Below are positions 23,688-35,089 of a DNA stretch of 64,000 bases, piece after piece (position 1 is the stretch's first letter; the number at the start of each line of letters is the position of its first letter). The stretch is from the NCBI RefSeq assembly GCF_018812025.1, contig NC_063051.1:1336001-1400000 (forward strand), given 5' to 3'. The stretch is from Megalobrama amblycephala (Eukaryota; Chordata; Actinopteri; Cypriniformes; Xenocyprididae). The notes under the pieces are model-generated. The model saw only the letters and a list, made by a program, of their open reading frames with translations, was not told the origin of the DNA and made no database searches. The translations under genes were made by a program, and so were the position numbers.

Positions 23688-24673
23688 TTAAAGGTGCCTT
23701 AGAATAAAAAATTGAATTTACCTCGGCATAGCTGAATAACAAGAGTTCAGTACATGGAAAAGACATACATTGAGTTTCAAACTCCATTGCTTCCTCCTTC
23801 TTATATAAATCTCATTTGTTTAAAAGACCTCCGGAAAACAGGCGAATCTCAACATAACACCGACTGTTACGTAACAGTCGGGATCATTAATATGTACGCT
23901 CCCAATATTTGCATATGCCAGCTCATGTTCAAGGCATTAGACAAGGGCAGCCAGTATTAACGTCTGGATCTGTGCACAGCTGAATCATCAGACTAGGTAA
24001 GCAAGCAAGAACAATAGCGAAAAATGGCAGATGGAGCAATAATAACTGACATGATCCATGATTACATGATATTTTTAGTAATATTTGTGAATTGTCTTTC
24101 TAAATGTTTCGTTAGCATGTTGCTAATGTACTGTTAAATGTGGTTAAAGTTACCATCGTTTCTTACTGTATTCACGGAGACAAGAGTCGTCACTATTTTC
24201 ATTTTTAAACACTTGCAGTCTGTATAATTCATAAACACAACTTCATTCTTTATAAATCTCTCCAACAGTGTAGCATTAACCGTTAGCCACAGAGCATATA
24301 GCCTCAAACTCATTCAGAATCAAATGTAAACATCCAAATAAATACTATACTCACAGAAATCGATGCATGCATGCAGCATGCATGACGAACATCTTGTAAA
24401 GATCCATTTGAGGGTTATATTAGCTGTGTGAACTTTGTTTATGCACTGTATAACTGCACTTATAGTCGAGAGCTCGGGAGGGCAGGGAGCGAGAGATTTA
24501 AAGGGGCCGCAACCTGAATCGGTGCATAGTTAATGATGCCCCAAAATAGGCAGTTAAAAAAATTAATTAAAAAAAATCTATGGGGTATTTTGAGCTGAAA
24601 CTTCACAGACACATTCAGGGGACACCTTAGACTTATATTACATCTTGTGAAAAGACGTTCTATGGCACCTTTA
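23688..24673. mobile_element. TTAA-type element with AGGTGCC/GGCACCT ends
   Basis: The element starts at TTAA-AGGTGCCTTAGAAT (23688) and ends TTCTATGGCACCT-TTAT. It has short inverted ends and a TTAA-like target, as in Kolobok or piggyBac relatives. The interior includes CTCGGCATAGCTGAATAACA on the left and CTATGGGGTATTTTGAGCTG on the right. A 22-bp perfect palindrome centred on TACGTA lies at 23862-23883. I see no transposase. Confidence 0.65.
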
Positions 24674-24704
24674 TATAAAAAGACAAGTAAAAACAGCCAT
24701 TTTA

Positions 24705-24971
24705 CGGAGCCCTGCACATGACATGCAAGGAAAAAAAAAAAGTAAATTGTGCGCAAGATTTACTAATTAGTTCCCTCAATTTACTAAATCATGCACATGG
24801 TTCACTATTTCATTCCCTCGATTTGCTAAATCATGCTTTACGATTTACTATTTCGTTCCTGCAGTTTGCTAAATCGTCCGCACGATTTAGTAAATCAAGG
24901 GAACGAATTAGTAAATCTTGTGCACAATTTAGCCTACTATTTTTTCCCTGCATGTCATGTGCAGGGCTCCG
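24705..24971. mobile_element. foldback MITE with CGGAGCCCTGCACATGAC ends
   Basis: The left end CGGAGCCCTGCACATGACAT pairs with the right end ATGTCATGTGCAGGGCTCCG. The left arm carries three or four 42-bp units (GATTTACTATTTCGTTCC then TGCAGTTTGCTAAATCGT), followed by one inverted unit and the right end. It is the short relative of the array at 36030-39199. Confidence 0.88.
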
Positions 24972-26835
24972 GAATTTTCAGTCATTTTATTGTTAAACGT
25001 TTTTGATTTTTCATGAGAGTCACCCAAATACACCAAGGAGACAATGGAACACAAAGCGCTGATCAAGTGAGGAACAGATTTCAAGTGTTTTATTCTCCTA
25101 AATCTAGCAATACTTTCTCTGTGCTTATAGAGCACACATCATATCTAAATTGAGCTACCGATGTGTGTCTGAGATATGACGAGAAGGGATTTGAGCAGAT
25201 TACAAGATGCAGGGCTTCTGCTTCCGGCCCAGCAGATGTTGGACAGCCACATATCTTCATGACATATTACCAGTCAGGTACTATATTACAAAACCTGCTC
25301 CTCAATCCTGTGTGAAAGCATGCAGACAGAGCTCGGCATGCGAGTTACAAAGAAATGAAGTCTTATGGGGTATGGCAGTACGGTAAATCCAAAAGGACAG
25401 GAGGGGGATCATGAATTTCCATCTTAGCAATCTTTGTCTCAAACATGTAGATGGCACGACAATAAACACTGATTGTCAGTAACAGCAAATCACAAACAAC
25501 AACATGATAATAGATTTTTAATATAAAAAATGCACAACATTTATTTGCTGATTAATTTCTGTGTTAATGCACTGTTTTCTTCCAGGAACAAACATGACAC
25601 AATATTACTCATATGCATATGCAAAATAAAGGGGCGGGGCCTGGTTGAGTTAGTTAGTAGTGTGTTGAAACTCGTGGTTATGGTAAGGGGTGGAACATTT
25701 CCCAAACATGATTGAAGAGACACACTGCTCCAGCCAACCAATCAGAGCACAGTGTGCTTTTCAGAAGGAGTGGCTTCATAGAGACAGGAACCAAACAGAG
25801 CGTTACTGACAGACTGGGAAAAGAGAACCATGAAAACCTACTCAAAAAGAGCCCAAAAACAAAATCAAGACTTGAGGCATAATAGATCCTCTTCAACTTG
25901 GTAGCATGGAGGGTTATTGCGCATAGGTCTAAATATAAGGTAATAGATAAACACTAAACTCCATCCTCTTAGTCTTTCATAACAGCCAGTTGAAATGAGA
26001 GCAAATTCATATTTATTTACTTTTTTGAATTACATGTTCAAAATGGCACTGTCTGAACAAGATCCTACATCAGATTTTCTGCAAATTCATTGTAAGAAAA
26101 CATATTTAAAGCAAGTCTAAACAATCTTTTTCATGATTCATATCCAGTCAAATGTTTGTCTCTTAAAAAACAAATAAAAAACAGAAGAAAATAGAGAAAA
26201 AAGTTCACATTGCCTTTGGTGCATTTCTGACTCATCTCAGCTCCAGCGGGAGCCGAATCGCAGCAGACGCAACCTTCCCTGCGTGTTAGTTGGCACTGAA
26301 TTAGTATAACTGACAAAGACTGCAGACCTATGGCCTAAATATGAAATTAAGCTCGTCTGGTTTTATCAGCTCTCCCGGTTGCACTAACTGTGCCTAATGA
26401 GCTTCAAATGTTGTGCAAATTGACAAAACAATATCTCTGTCCTCAACCCACGCCAGAAGACATGAGAGGCACATCCAAGAGCAACAAATTGGCATAAAAG
26501 CAATGAGTGAATTTTTAGTCTGGACGAGCTTGAGACATTTAAAATAGTGGCTAAATTTAACTTTAATAGTAAAATCACTGCTGCTTTATTTTCAGTGCGT
26601 CATGGCCTTTCAGACAATGGATGTCAGATGCAATAAACATCTCTGAACTCAGGTCATCGCTGCAGATGAAATGCGTGAATCATGTTGCTGAACTTCATCT
26701 GACTCCTCAATAATAAAACAATCCTCGCCAGTTTCTTTCCTTACAAGAATTGTACACATTAAAACTGAATGCACTGTATATTGAAAGAAGAAAAGCTGTC
26801 ATATTAAAAATCTGAGATGAATTGTTCAAAAATTA
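24972..26835. other. intron, no gene seen
   Basis: Nothing beyond single-copy-like intron sequence was recognised. Confidence 0.45.
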
Positions 26836-27230
26836 AGATTTTCGGTATTTTGAGTTTCAGCTCAGAATACCCCACAGATCATTCATTATAGCTTGTCAAA
26901 TTTGCCCCTATTTGGGTGTGAGCAAAAATACGTCAATTTTGAGTGTGTCCCTTTAAATGCAAATGAGCTGCTGCTCCCGGCCTCTTTTCCAGAAGAGGGC
27001 GGAGCTTTAACAGCTCAACACCAACAAAGCTGGAGAATCTCACGCAGCCAAATGACATTGTTCAAACCGGAGTCGACACTGATGGAGAGACTCAGGAAGA
27101 AGTTACAACTTTTAGAATGAAACTGGACGTTTCTGAATGGTTAGTGGATAAATTTATGTAGTTGCTGTGGAGTTGATTCATGTTCACCTTTTGTGCAAAT
27201 CCAGCGTTGAATCGACCCTCGTTTGTGAAG
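26836..27230. repeat. dispersed TE fragment, copy 1
   Basis: GTGTCCCTTTAAATGCAAAT through CGGAGTCGACACTGATGGAG to TTAGTGGATAAATTTATGTA matches 58205-58460 nearly base for base. About 30 bp containing a start codon, present in the other copy at 58313, is missing here. Confidence 0.85.
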
Positions 27231-29133
27231 CAATACGATTACATGATTATTATTAAAGTTTCATGCTTAACACAAGTTGCCAATGATGTGAGAAAAATAA
27301 ACTTAATTTTGCCCTTGATGTCAAATGCTGCTCACCAAATCCAGCTTTGTGGTATTTTAGTAGTGTATTACTGAGAGCGTGAACGCATTAAAACCGAAAA
27401 TTTGTACTGTACTGCCACTGATGTCCAATGCAAAATCTGAAGCAAAGCCACTTGAGAAGCAGTGAACTCAACTGAAGCTACTGCTGTGTGCTGTGGTGGA
27501 CGCATTGAAAATGAAAGCAAAGAGGTTGGCTGTGATTACAGAAGTGTCATTTTTAGCTACAAATAAACCTCTCTGTATTTCTAATGGTCGAAAAGGGCAA
27601 ATTTGAGAACAGGAGCACTGAAATTGTTAAAAATCCAGGGAGAGTGCAGTGCAGTTATTTTTCACTCTCCACACCAAATGTCCTTTCTGTCGAGATAAAG
27701 ACACAACAGTGTTCATAGTATCTCTTTACCCTAAGGGCAAGACATGATGGTTTTTCCTCTATTTATCACCTGAAAAAGACGAAGAGAGTAAGAGAGAGAG
27801 AGAGAAACCCTGTCTGCAGTTTGATATCATACACCCTATCAAACGCACAGAAATTATATGTCACTCTTCTCCAGCAGATAGGATTCTGTGGCGAGCGAGC
27901 GGTCTGCCAGACTTTCTGACAGTAAAACTCCAGTCTGGAAGCATCGTGCCAAGACTTCGGAAAAGAAAAGGACCTGATAACTCCCTCTGGACAGGAAAGA
28001 AAATTTCATCTCAAGTCAACTTTTACCGCGTAAGTGCAGCGCACGTGTGTTCGCTTGGCAGGCAGCTGCATTTGTTACGCCTGCTTTAGTAGGACTAAAC
28101 CGACGGCCTTGAAAAGATTGAAATTGTATTTATTCCCAGCCAACTGAGGCATATTGAACTGCCGTTTCTGCGCATGACAGAGCCGCAAGGTCTTCCCAGA
28201 TTTTGTCTGAAATATCATATTTACTAATATCTCCAGCAATGGCGCATGAAACACTCTCCACACATCGATCTGCAAACGTAACTCTTCAATGAACACTCAT
28301 TACGTTCTTGAGTGGAGTGTGAAATTTTAAAATACGAACGTACGAGGGAATTATAAAAAGCGTTTCCAAACTGGCCACTCAATGCCTCATTGCCCACTGA
28401 CTCTGATTCCATGTATTTTGCAGTGAACAAGCACAGGCTGAAATTCGCTGGGAATTTTGATTAAGCTGTTGACTTCGATAATGGTGCTTCTTTCTGCATA
28501 AAAGGATTTTATTTAGCAGCAAAACCCTGGTATTTGTGTCTAAGATTGGAATTGAAAAGCAAATTTTGACTAAAGCCCAAGATGTGATGCAACTGACAGG
28601 GCAACCATATGTCTTGAGGCAAACAAATTGTTCAAGACTCAAAAAATGGGATCTAAATGTTAAAATATGAGGGTTAATGTTCAGAAAAGAGGCCCGGGAC
28701 ACATAACCCCAGCTCAGCTAACAGATCTAGATGAGAAACGATGACAGAGACGTTTTCAGCAAGACATATATAGCGGCCCCAAAACGTATTTGCACACTTA
28801 CAAACATGTAAACGCCATTGCATTATATCAAGTGTCTGTATTTGTGCTTAAAAGTGCATTTGTGCATCGTTATTTACAATAAATGACACTTTGCATCATG
28901 TTATATTTTATCTGATTGCATGTTATCTAATGCAACGACATTCAGACCATCAGACAATAAACCATTGCAGTTTCTTAAAGTTGATTTCTACATCAGTCTG
29001 TCATGCAAAAACAAAGTGAATAACCCAGAGTAACCCCAGTGGGGTTATTTGTTATGTACTGTTCGTTATGAATACAATAACTGCTTAGCCCCGCCCCCCA
29101 ATTTACTTTCTTTATCTCAGCATTGTTACAGCA
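27231..29133. other. intron, no gene seen
   Basis: The stretch appears single-copy. The ORF at 28379-28702 has no recognised domain. Confidence 0.45.
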
Positions 29134-29537
29134 TCCCAGCTAACAATAATATGTTCTAAGAACGTGTTGCCAATGTTCCCATTAAGTTATGAAAATGTTC
29201 TCGGAATGTTCAAAACGTCCAGTTTTTGAAATGTTTTATCTTAGTTATGCGAAACATTCCATTTTATCATTCTTCAAACATCATAGGAATGTTACATTTT
29301 GAATGTTGAGCACGAACATTCTGAAACAAATAGTAACATTTAAAAAAATGTCAGATGAATGTCTAAATAAAGCATTCTGTATTTGTGCTAACGTTTTCAG
29401 AACATTATTACCAGACCAGGTTGAAATTTGATTGAACATTCTACTAAAGTTACTGAAAGAATGTTTGTTTATAACTTTGAGAGAACCTTGCCAGAACGTT
29501 AGCTAAAGTTCTGAGAATGTTCCCTGTTAGCCGGGAC
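29134..29537. mobile_element. MITE with CCCAGCTAACA/TGTTAGCCGGG ends
   Basis: ATCCCAGCTAACAATAATAT on the left and AATGTTCCCTGTTAGCCGGG on the right are inverted. Many GAACATT/AATGTTC sub-motifs face each other. Sequence from the same family flanks the nested elements at 46230-46500 and 48086-48165. Confidence 0.75.
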
Positions 29538-29694
29538 CATATTGAGCAAACACCATTGCTCAATGGTTAGATTAGACTAAAAGCCATCCCTCTGTTTTGA
29601 CTCTAAAGGGAATTATTTCTCTGAATGAGGTAAACAGAATTTAGGCCACTTCATAGAGGGCTGAAAGTAATTTGTGATTGATGAAGTGAAGTAC

Positions 29695-29831
29695 CTGCTT
29701 CCACCGCTTTAACCGTGATGTTGTGCCAGCCGGCAGTCTCTCGGTCCAAGATCTTTCCCAGAGTGATAGCACCTGTTACAGGATCGATGTTAAAGATCTG
29801 CTCCTGGTCTGTGCTCCGGTCTATAGAGAAC
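29695..29831 (-). CDS. cdh22: type II cadherin exon, EC4 central part (cdh22-like)
   Basis: This 137-nt exon has an acceptor CCCAG before 29831 and a donor GTACTT after 29695. It enters in phase 2 (completing an Arg codon) and ends in phase 1. It encodes FSIDRSTDQEQIFNIDP, TGAITLGKI and LDRETAGWHNITVKAVEA. LDRE supplies calcium ligands within EC4, and HNIT is a potential N-glycosylation sequon. The length matches the family. LDRETAGWHNITV agrees closely with cadherin-22, whereas many type II paralogues read LDREE here. The exon is isolated by introns of about 10.4 kb upstream and 9.6 kb downstream, both dense with mobile elements. Confidence 0.95.
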
Positions 29832-30881
29832 CTGGGCATAAAGGACAAATACGGGGTTTAAAGAGAAAATTCTATCATCCAATCAAAATCTTTTTATTTT
29901 CAATACTCCAAATGGACTGGGGCTGTCAAGCACTAGAAAGGTCATGAAAATGTACAGACCAAACTTTAAGCTGAAATTCTGGACTTCCACCCCAATGCAG
30001 CAGAGGACTTTGTTGGCATACAGCTAAAAATGCATCAAACTCAACACCATAGAAGAAGAATAAAAGGGAAAAGAGGAAATTGCACACAAGTGTCATGTTT
30101 GTGAGCGCTTAATAGTGTAAAGGTCTATTTGGATACTTTGCTTTTATGTCCTTTGGTACCTGACAGCAACTGTCACCGTTCGCTTTTACATCATACATAA
30201 TTACATACTACAATTAAAAGATGTTACAAAACAGGTCCTTGAACCATATCACCCACACACTTCTCTCCAAATGTTCAAATGCCATTTAACCAAATGTGTT
30301 ATTTTTCAGGAAGCTGCTATAAAAATGTCAACAGTTTAACTGAACTTGCATAGCAAGATACTCTTCAAACCGTTGCTCTGCCAAAATAGTGTACCTGAAA
30401 GAGAATATTGATCAAAAAAGACAGTTGGTGCTAATGTTCACTTTTGTGACAACACAGAGAACGAACTTGTGCTGGAGTATGACTGAACATTATTAATAAT
30501 GCATTTTAGATTCCAGTTCAGTTTCTGAATTTGAACTGATATGGCACACAGGATGCATAATTGCAACTGTGTGGAGGTCATATGATTGTAATGTTTTATT
30601 ACATAGATAAAATTAAAGAAAAATTAGTTTTTTTTTTTTTTAAATGTCTATATAGTTTTTCATTATGTGTTTATTTCATTTTAGTTATTTTAATAAACTA
30701 AACAACAAGAAATGTTTCCTTGAAAAGTAGCTGAAATAAAATAACTTTACATTGATATATGTTATTTTTTTTTCAGTTAATGATTATTTTATTTCAAGTA
30801 ATATATATATATTTTTTTCTTATGGTTTAAGTTGTAGTTATCAATAATAACCCAGATAAATAGATTATATAGAATAGATGG
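29832..30881. other. intron, no gene seen
   Basis: AT-rich, with T-runs and short (TA)n. No exon recognised. Confidence 0.45.
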
Positions 30882-30979
30882 ACGGACAGATGGATGGATG
30901 GATGGATGGATGGATGGATAGTAGACAGACGGACGGATGGATCGACAGAGAGATGGATGGATGGATATTGGATGGATAG

Positions 30980-32127
30980 TAGGGGTGTAACGATACGCTC
31001 AGGTCACGATACGATACGTATCTCGATACAAAGTTCACGATACGATACGTATCACGATATTTTGAACAAAATGAAACTGAAATTCAAACAAGATTTATTA
31101 AAAAAAACATGAACAAATTTCAATAATTTTCCTTGTTGTACATACAAGATCACATTTCAATAAAATAAATAAATATAAAATTTTAATAAAAACCTTCTGT
31201 ATTCAAATTAACAGTTGAATAGGGCTGTCTGTCACTGAAAAAAAATGTTAAATTTAACATGAACTTAGAATTATGAATAGGGGCCGTTCACATATCGCGT
31301 CTAAAAACGCGTGGAAGGCGCGGCCGCACCGCTTCTCCTTCTTTCCAAAGCGCTTGCGCTCCTGTGGCGTCGGTCGTTGCTATGCAACCATGAACTGAGC
31401 TCTCCAAGAGGATCAGGATGTTTCTGCAAAGGATAAATTATAGCCCTTGCATTAGTTTTACTACGAGATATATTGATGGAGATAAGATATAAAAACCACC
31501 ATGTACAGCTATGATCAGCTGTTCGGTTGAGCTTTTGATGTTTTGTTACGGAAAGGCCATAGCTGATCGGTTGATTCTTGTCACACGACCTGCGGTGCGC
31601 TTGCGGCATTCTGAGAAGTTGAGAATTGCATGCGCGTCGCGACCGCGTTGATCCCATTATGAGCGCGCCTGCCGCCCGGCTACATTTGAAAATAATAACT
31701 GACTTGCACGCGGAAAAGACGCAATATGTGAACGGCCTCTAACTTAAAGCAAAGCATCGCAAGCGTCTTTTGCTTTTCTGTGAGCACAGCTGTTGCTGTG
31801 CACTGCGGTGAAAGAAAGCCACGACTTTCTCACGCGACCATGCAAGAGACTGACATGAGAAAGGTTTAGCCCTGCTTGCAAGGTTCAATGTGTGCCCGAA
31901 ACACTTACTGAACTGAGAGCTGATTGAGACACACCATCTACGATAAATCGTTACACCCCTAATACGTATAGTAATTTAAAAATGTGGTAGCATTGGATCT
32001 GGACAGGAAGGATAACTCTGGGAGTTGGAAGGGGTGTGTCGCGATTCTGCCTTCTCACATCGCGATACAGGTTCGTGGACCTGCGTATCGCGATTTCGGT
32101 TTCATATCGCATATCGTTACAGCCCTA
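30980..32127. mobile_element. hAT-like composite element with exact 8-bp target duplication
   Basis: The left end TAGGGGTGTAACGATACG and right end CATATCGTTACAGCCCTA are inverted. They are flanked by identical ATGGATAG (30972-30979 and 32128-32135), the 8-bp duplication typical of hAT transposons. Subterminal ACGATACGATACGTATC and GCGATACAGG motifs repeat. A second right end (ATCGTTACACCCCTA) lies inside near 31947-31961, so the element is composite. No intact transposase is seen. Confidence 0.88.
31278..31741. mobile_element. GC-rich MITE nested in the hAT-like element
   Basis: The left end TAGGGGCCGTTCACATATCG and right end GCAATATGTGAACGGCCTCT-A are inverted, with GCGTCTAAAAACGCGTGGA facing CACGCGGAAAAGACGC. 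The interior is clearly richer in GC than the surroundings. The flanking 8-bp sequences are only weakly alike. Confidence 0.75.
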
Positions 32128-32741
32128 ATGGATAGTAGATGGACAGATGGGAGGACGGACGGATGGATGGACGGATGAATGGATGGATGGATGGATGGAT
32201 GGATGGATGGATGGATGGATGGATAGTACTGTAGACAGACAGATGCATGGATGGATGGATAGTAGACAGATGGATGGACGGAGAGATGATGGATGATAGT
32301 AGATGGACAGATGGTAGGAGATGGGAGGACAGATGGACGGATGGATGGACGGAGAGATGGATGGATGTATATTAGATGGATAGTAGATGGACAGATAGGA
32401 GGGCGAATGGATGGATGGATGGATAGTACTGTAGACAAACAGATGCATGCATGGATGGATAGTAGACATATGGACGGACGGATGATGGATAGATAGCAGA
32501 CAGACAGATGGGAGGACGGATGGATGGATAGTAGACAGACGGACAGATGGATGGATGGATGGAGAGATGGATGGATGGATGGATAGTGGATGGATAATAG
32601 ATGGACGGATGGGAGGATGGATGGATAGTACTGTAGACAGATGCATAAATGGATGGATGGATAGTAGACAGACGGACGGAGAGATGGATGGATAGTAGAC
32701 AGACAGATGGAAGGACGGATGGATGGATGGATGGATTCTTT

Positions 32742-33564
32742 GATTCTGAAATTTGCATGACCCTGTGACAAATACATCAACTGACAGAGCGTCTGGCTTA
32801 TTCTCTATGAGTGCACAAACTTAATTCAAGATAAAAATGACTTTGTATTCATCATCATTTAGAAGATGGCACCAATTGTGTTCCCTTCTACTTATGAATT
32901 GTGTCAGTAGAGTCAGTACTTCAATTGCCCCCTCCAAACAAATGATTAATATTTCCTACAGTGCTTTGATAAACCATCCCATATTTTCATTCCATCCGGA
33001 ATACAAACATCACTGACAGAACGATAAGGCGACAGAACTCAATGAGATTTTTGTAATTTTTCTCTGTACTCACTTCATTTTTAAGACCCTTGAGGGTTTA
33101 ATGTCAGCTTCTGCAGTTTTAGACTTTATATGGAATACAAATTTATACAAATTAATTCACTTCTTATTTTACCTTGTGCTTATTACTCTGTGCCAATAGG
33201 TTAAGGTGGCTCTTTGGAAAAAGTTAAAGTGCCCAAAGGGAGATGGCAGAAAAGAACCTATTAAAGTCGAGGTGGAGAAGAGTCTGAATTTAGTCCGTGG
33301 AAACCATTTTTCAACTACATTATTCTTATTGACTTTTAATTGTCATGGAAGCACCAGTCCAGTGCTGGTTGATTTTTAAAAAAGTCCTTGAGTTGTTCAA
33401 CTTATGCATACATTAATGTACGGCTGCATACAAATAAGCAAAAACAAATGCTTACTGAAACATTATTTAGTCTGACATTCCTGCCAGCATGGAAATAATA
33501 TGTCTGTTTGAAAACTAATAGCACACCTTGTCCTCAAAATCGGTGTCACCCAAAAATTTTGAAA
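32742..33564. other. intron, no gene seen
   Basis: No exon or structured repeat recognised. Confidence 0.45.
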
Positions 33565-33719
33565 CACTGCAAAAACTGAATTTCTTCTTCAGTATTTTTG
33601 TCTTGTTTTCCAGTACAAATATCTCAACATCCTTAAATCGAGATTTGACTTAAGATATTTTCTTGTTTTCTGAAAAAAATGTATCAAATTTTACATTTTA
33701 CATTTTACATTACTCTTAA

Positions 33720-34560
33720 CACAGTGTCCTAACCAGATGCGATGTGATAAGATTCCAGTAACAAACAATTTGTATGTCCACACCAGATGAGACACCACTA
33801 AGAGACACAACAAAATCAATCACAAATCACAGCCAATCAAAAGAGCATGTGGGCAGAGTCTCTCTGCAAGCGCACTGCACTCGCATCCAAATCAATCCAA
33901 AATCACAGCCAATCAGAAGAGCGTGTGGGCGGAGTCTCTCTGCAAGCGCACTGCACTCGCATCCAAATCAATCCAAAATCACAGCCAATCAGAAGAGCGT
34001 GTGGGCGGAGTCTCTCTGCGAGCGCACTGCACTCGCATCCAAATCAATCCAAAATCACAGCCAATCAGAAGAGCGTGTGGGCTGAGTCTCTCTGCGAGCA
34101 CACTGCACTCGCATCCAAATCAGTCCAAAATCACAGCCAATCAGAAGAGCGTGTGGGCGGAGTCTCTCTGCGAGCACACTGCACTCGCATCCAAATCAGT
34201 CCAAAATCACAGCCAATCAGAAGAGCGTGTGGGCGGAGTCTCTCTGCGAGCACACTGCACTCGCATCCAAATCAGTCCAAAATCACAGCCAATCAGAAGA
34301 GCGTGTGGGCGGAGTCTCTCTGCGAGCACACTGCACTCGCATCCAAATCAGTCCAAAATCACAGCCAATCAGAAGAGTGTGTGGGCGGAGTCTCTCTGCA
34401 AGCACACTGCACTCGCAACAAAATTGATGAATTCATAAATATTACATATAAATTTAAATTCATAAATATTCATTCACAAACAAAACTCTGATCAACATGG
34501 AAAATATACCTTTTATCACATGTTGCGGCTTTGCGTCACATCTGGTTAGTATGCAGTGTC
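33720..34560. mobile_element. MITE with CTAACCAGATG ends nested in another MITE
   Basis: The left end ACAGTGTCCTAACCAGATGC and right end CACATCTGGTTAGTATGCAG are inverted around TAACCAGATG. The interior is almost entirely the eight-copy 76-bp array. Confidence 0.7.
33823..34418. repeat. 76-bp tandem repeat, eight copies
   Basis: AGCCAATCA occurs at 33831, 33907, 33983, 34059, 34135, 34211, 34287 and 34363, exactly 76 bp apart. Each unit has CAGCCAATCAGAAGAGCGTG followed by TGGGCGGAGTCTCTCTGC and GCACTGCACTCGCATCC. The unit lacks stops in all three plus frames, so several overlapping false ORFs arise. Copies are nearly identical, suggesting recent expansion. Confidence 0.97.
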
Positions 34561-35089
34561 AAACAAGAAAAAAAATCTGCCAATGGGGTCTGAAAAATTA
34601 TCTTGTTTTCCCTTTAAATTAAGTTGAATTATTTTATTTTTCTGACCCCAATAAGCAGATATTTTTTTCTTGCTTTAAGCATAAAGTCACTTAATTGGAT
34701 ACATTTTTGAGAAAACAACACTTAATATCTTAAGTAATTTTGCTTTTCAAGTACAGTAAATGTATCTTGATTTAAGAATGTTTAGATATTTGTACTATAA
34801 AACAAGCCAAAATAGGGATAAAAATGTACCACAATAAATATACCACACTGCAATACTTTATTTTTAGTAATAGTTTTCTATTACACATATCTAAAAAAAT
34901 ACTTAAATCAAGATACATTTACTAAAGTAGGAAAATGACAAGAAAACATCTGCCAATGGTGTAAGAAAACTTAATTTAAAAGGAAAACATCTATTTTTCT
35001 TCTATCTTGATTTAAGAATGCTTAGATATTTTTACTAGGAAACAAGAACGAAAATACTAAGTAAGAAAATCTTTTTTTTTTTTGCAGTG

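Larger units (their letters stand above)
30882..32741. repeat. (GGAT)n array split by a hAT-like insertion
   Basis: GGATGGAT repeats with recurring TAGTAGACAGACGG and TAGTACTGTAGACAGA variants lie at 30882-30979 and 32128-32741. The two parts were one array before the insertion at 30980-32127. False minus-strand ORFs rich in His-Pro-Ser cross it. Confidence 0.93.
33565..35089. mobile_element. MITE with CACTGCAAAAA ends, split by a second MITE
   Basis: The left end CACTGCAAAAACTGAATTTC then CAGTATTTTTGTCTTGTTTT pairs with the right end AACAAGAACGAAAATACTAA then TTTTTTGCAGTG. Internal motifs TATCTTGATTTAAGAATG and AATGTATC recur in both orientations. The element at 33720-34560 interrupts it. 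Confidence 0.8.

Noticed and set aside
31301..31657. 118-codon minus-strand ORF in GC-rich sequence
   Set aside because: It lies inside a MITE with inverted ends, has no domain, and is explained by the high GC of the element.
32055..32780. 241-codon minus-strand ORF
   Set aside because: It runs through the (GGAT)n array and the end of the hAT-like element.
33774..34491. Three overlapping ORFs of 103-214 codons with repeated Trp-Ala-Glu-Ser-Leu-Cys
   Set aside because: The 76-bp unit has no stop in any plus frame, and 76 is not a multiple of three, so the same repeat is read in all frames.
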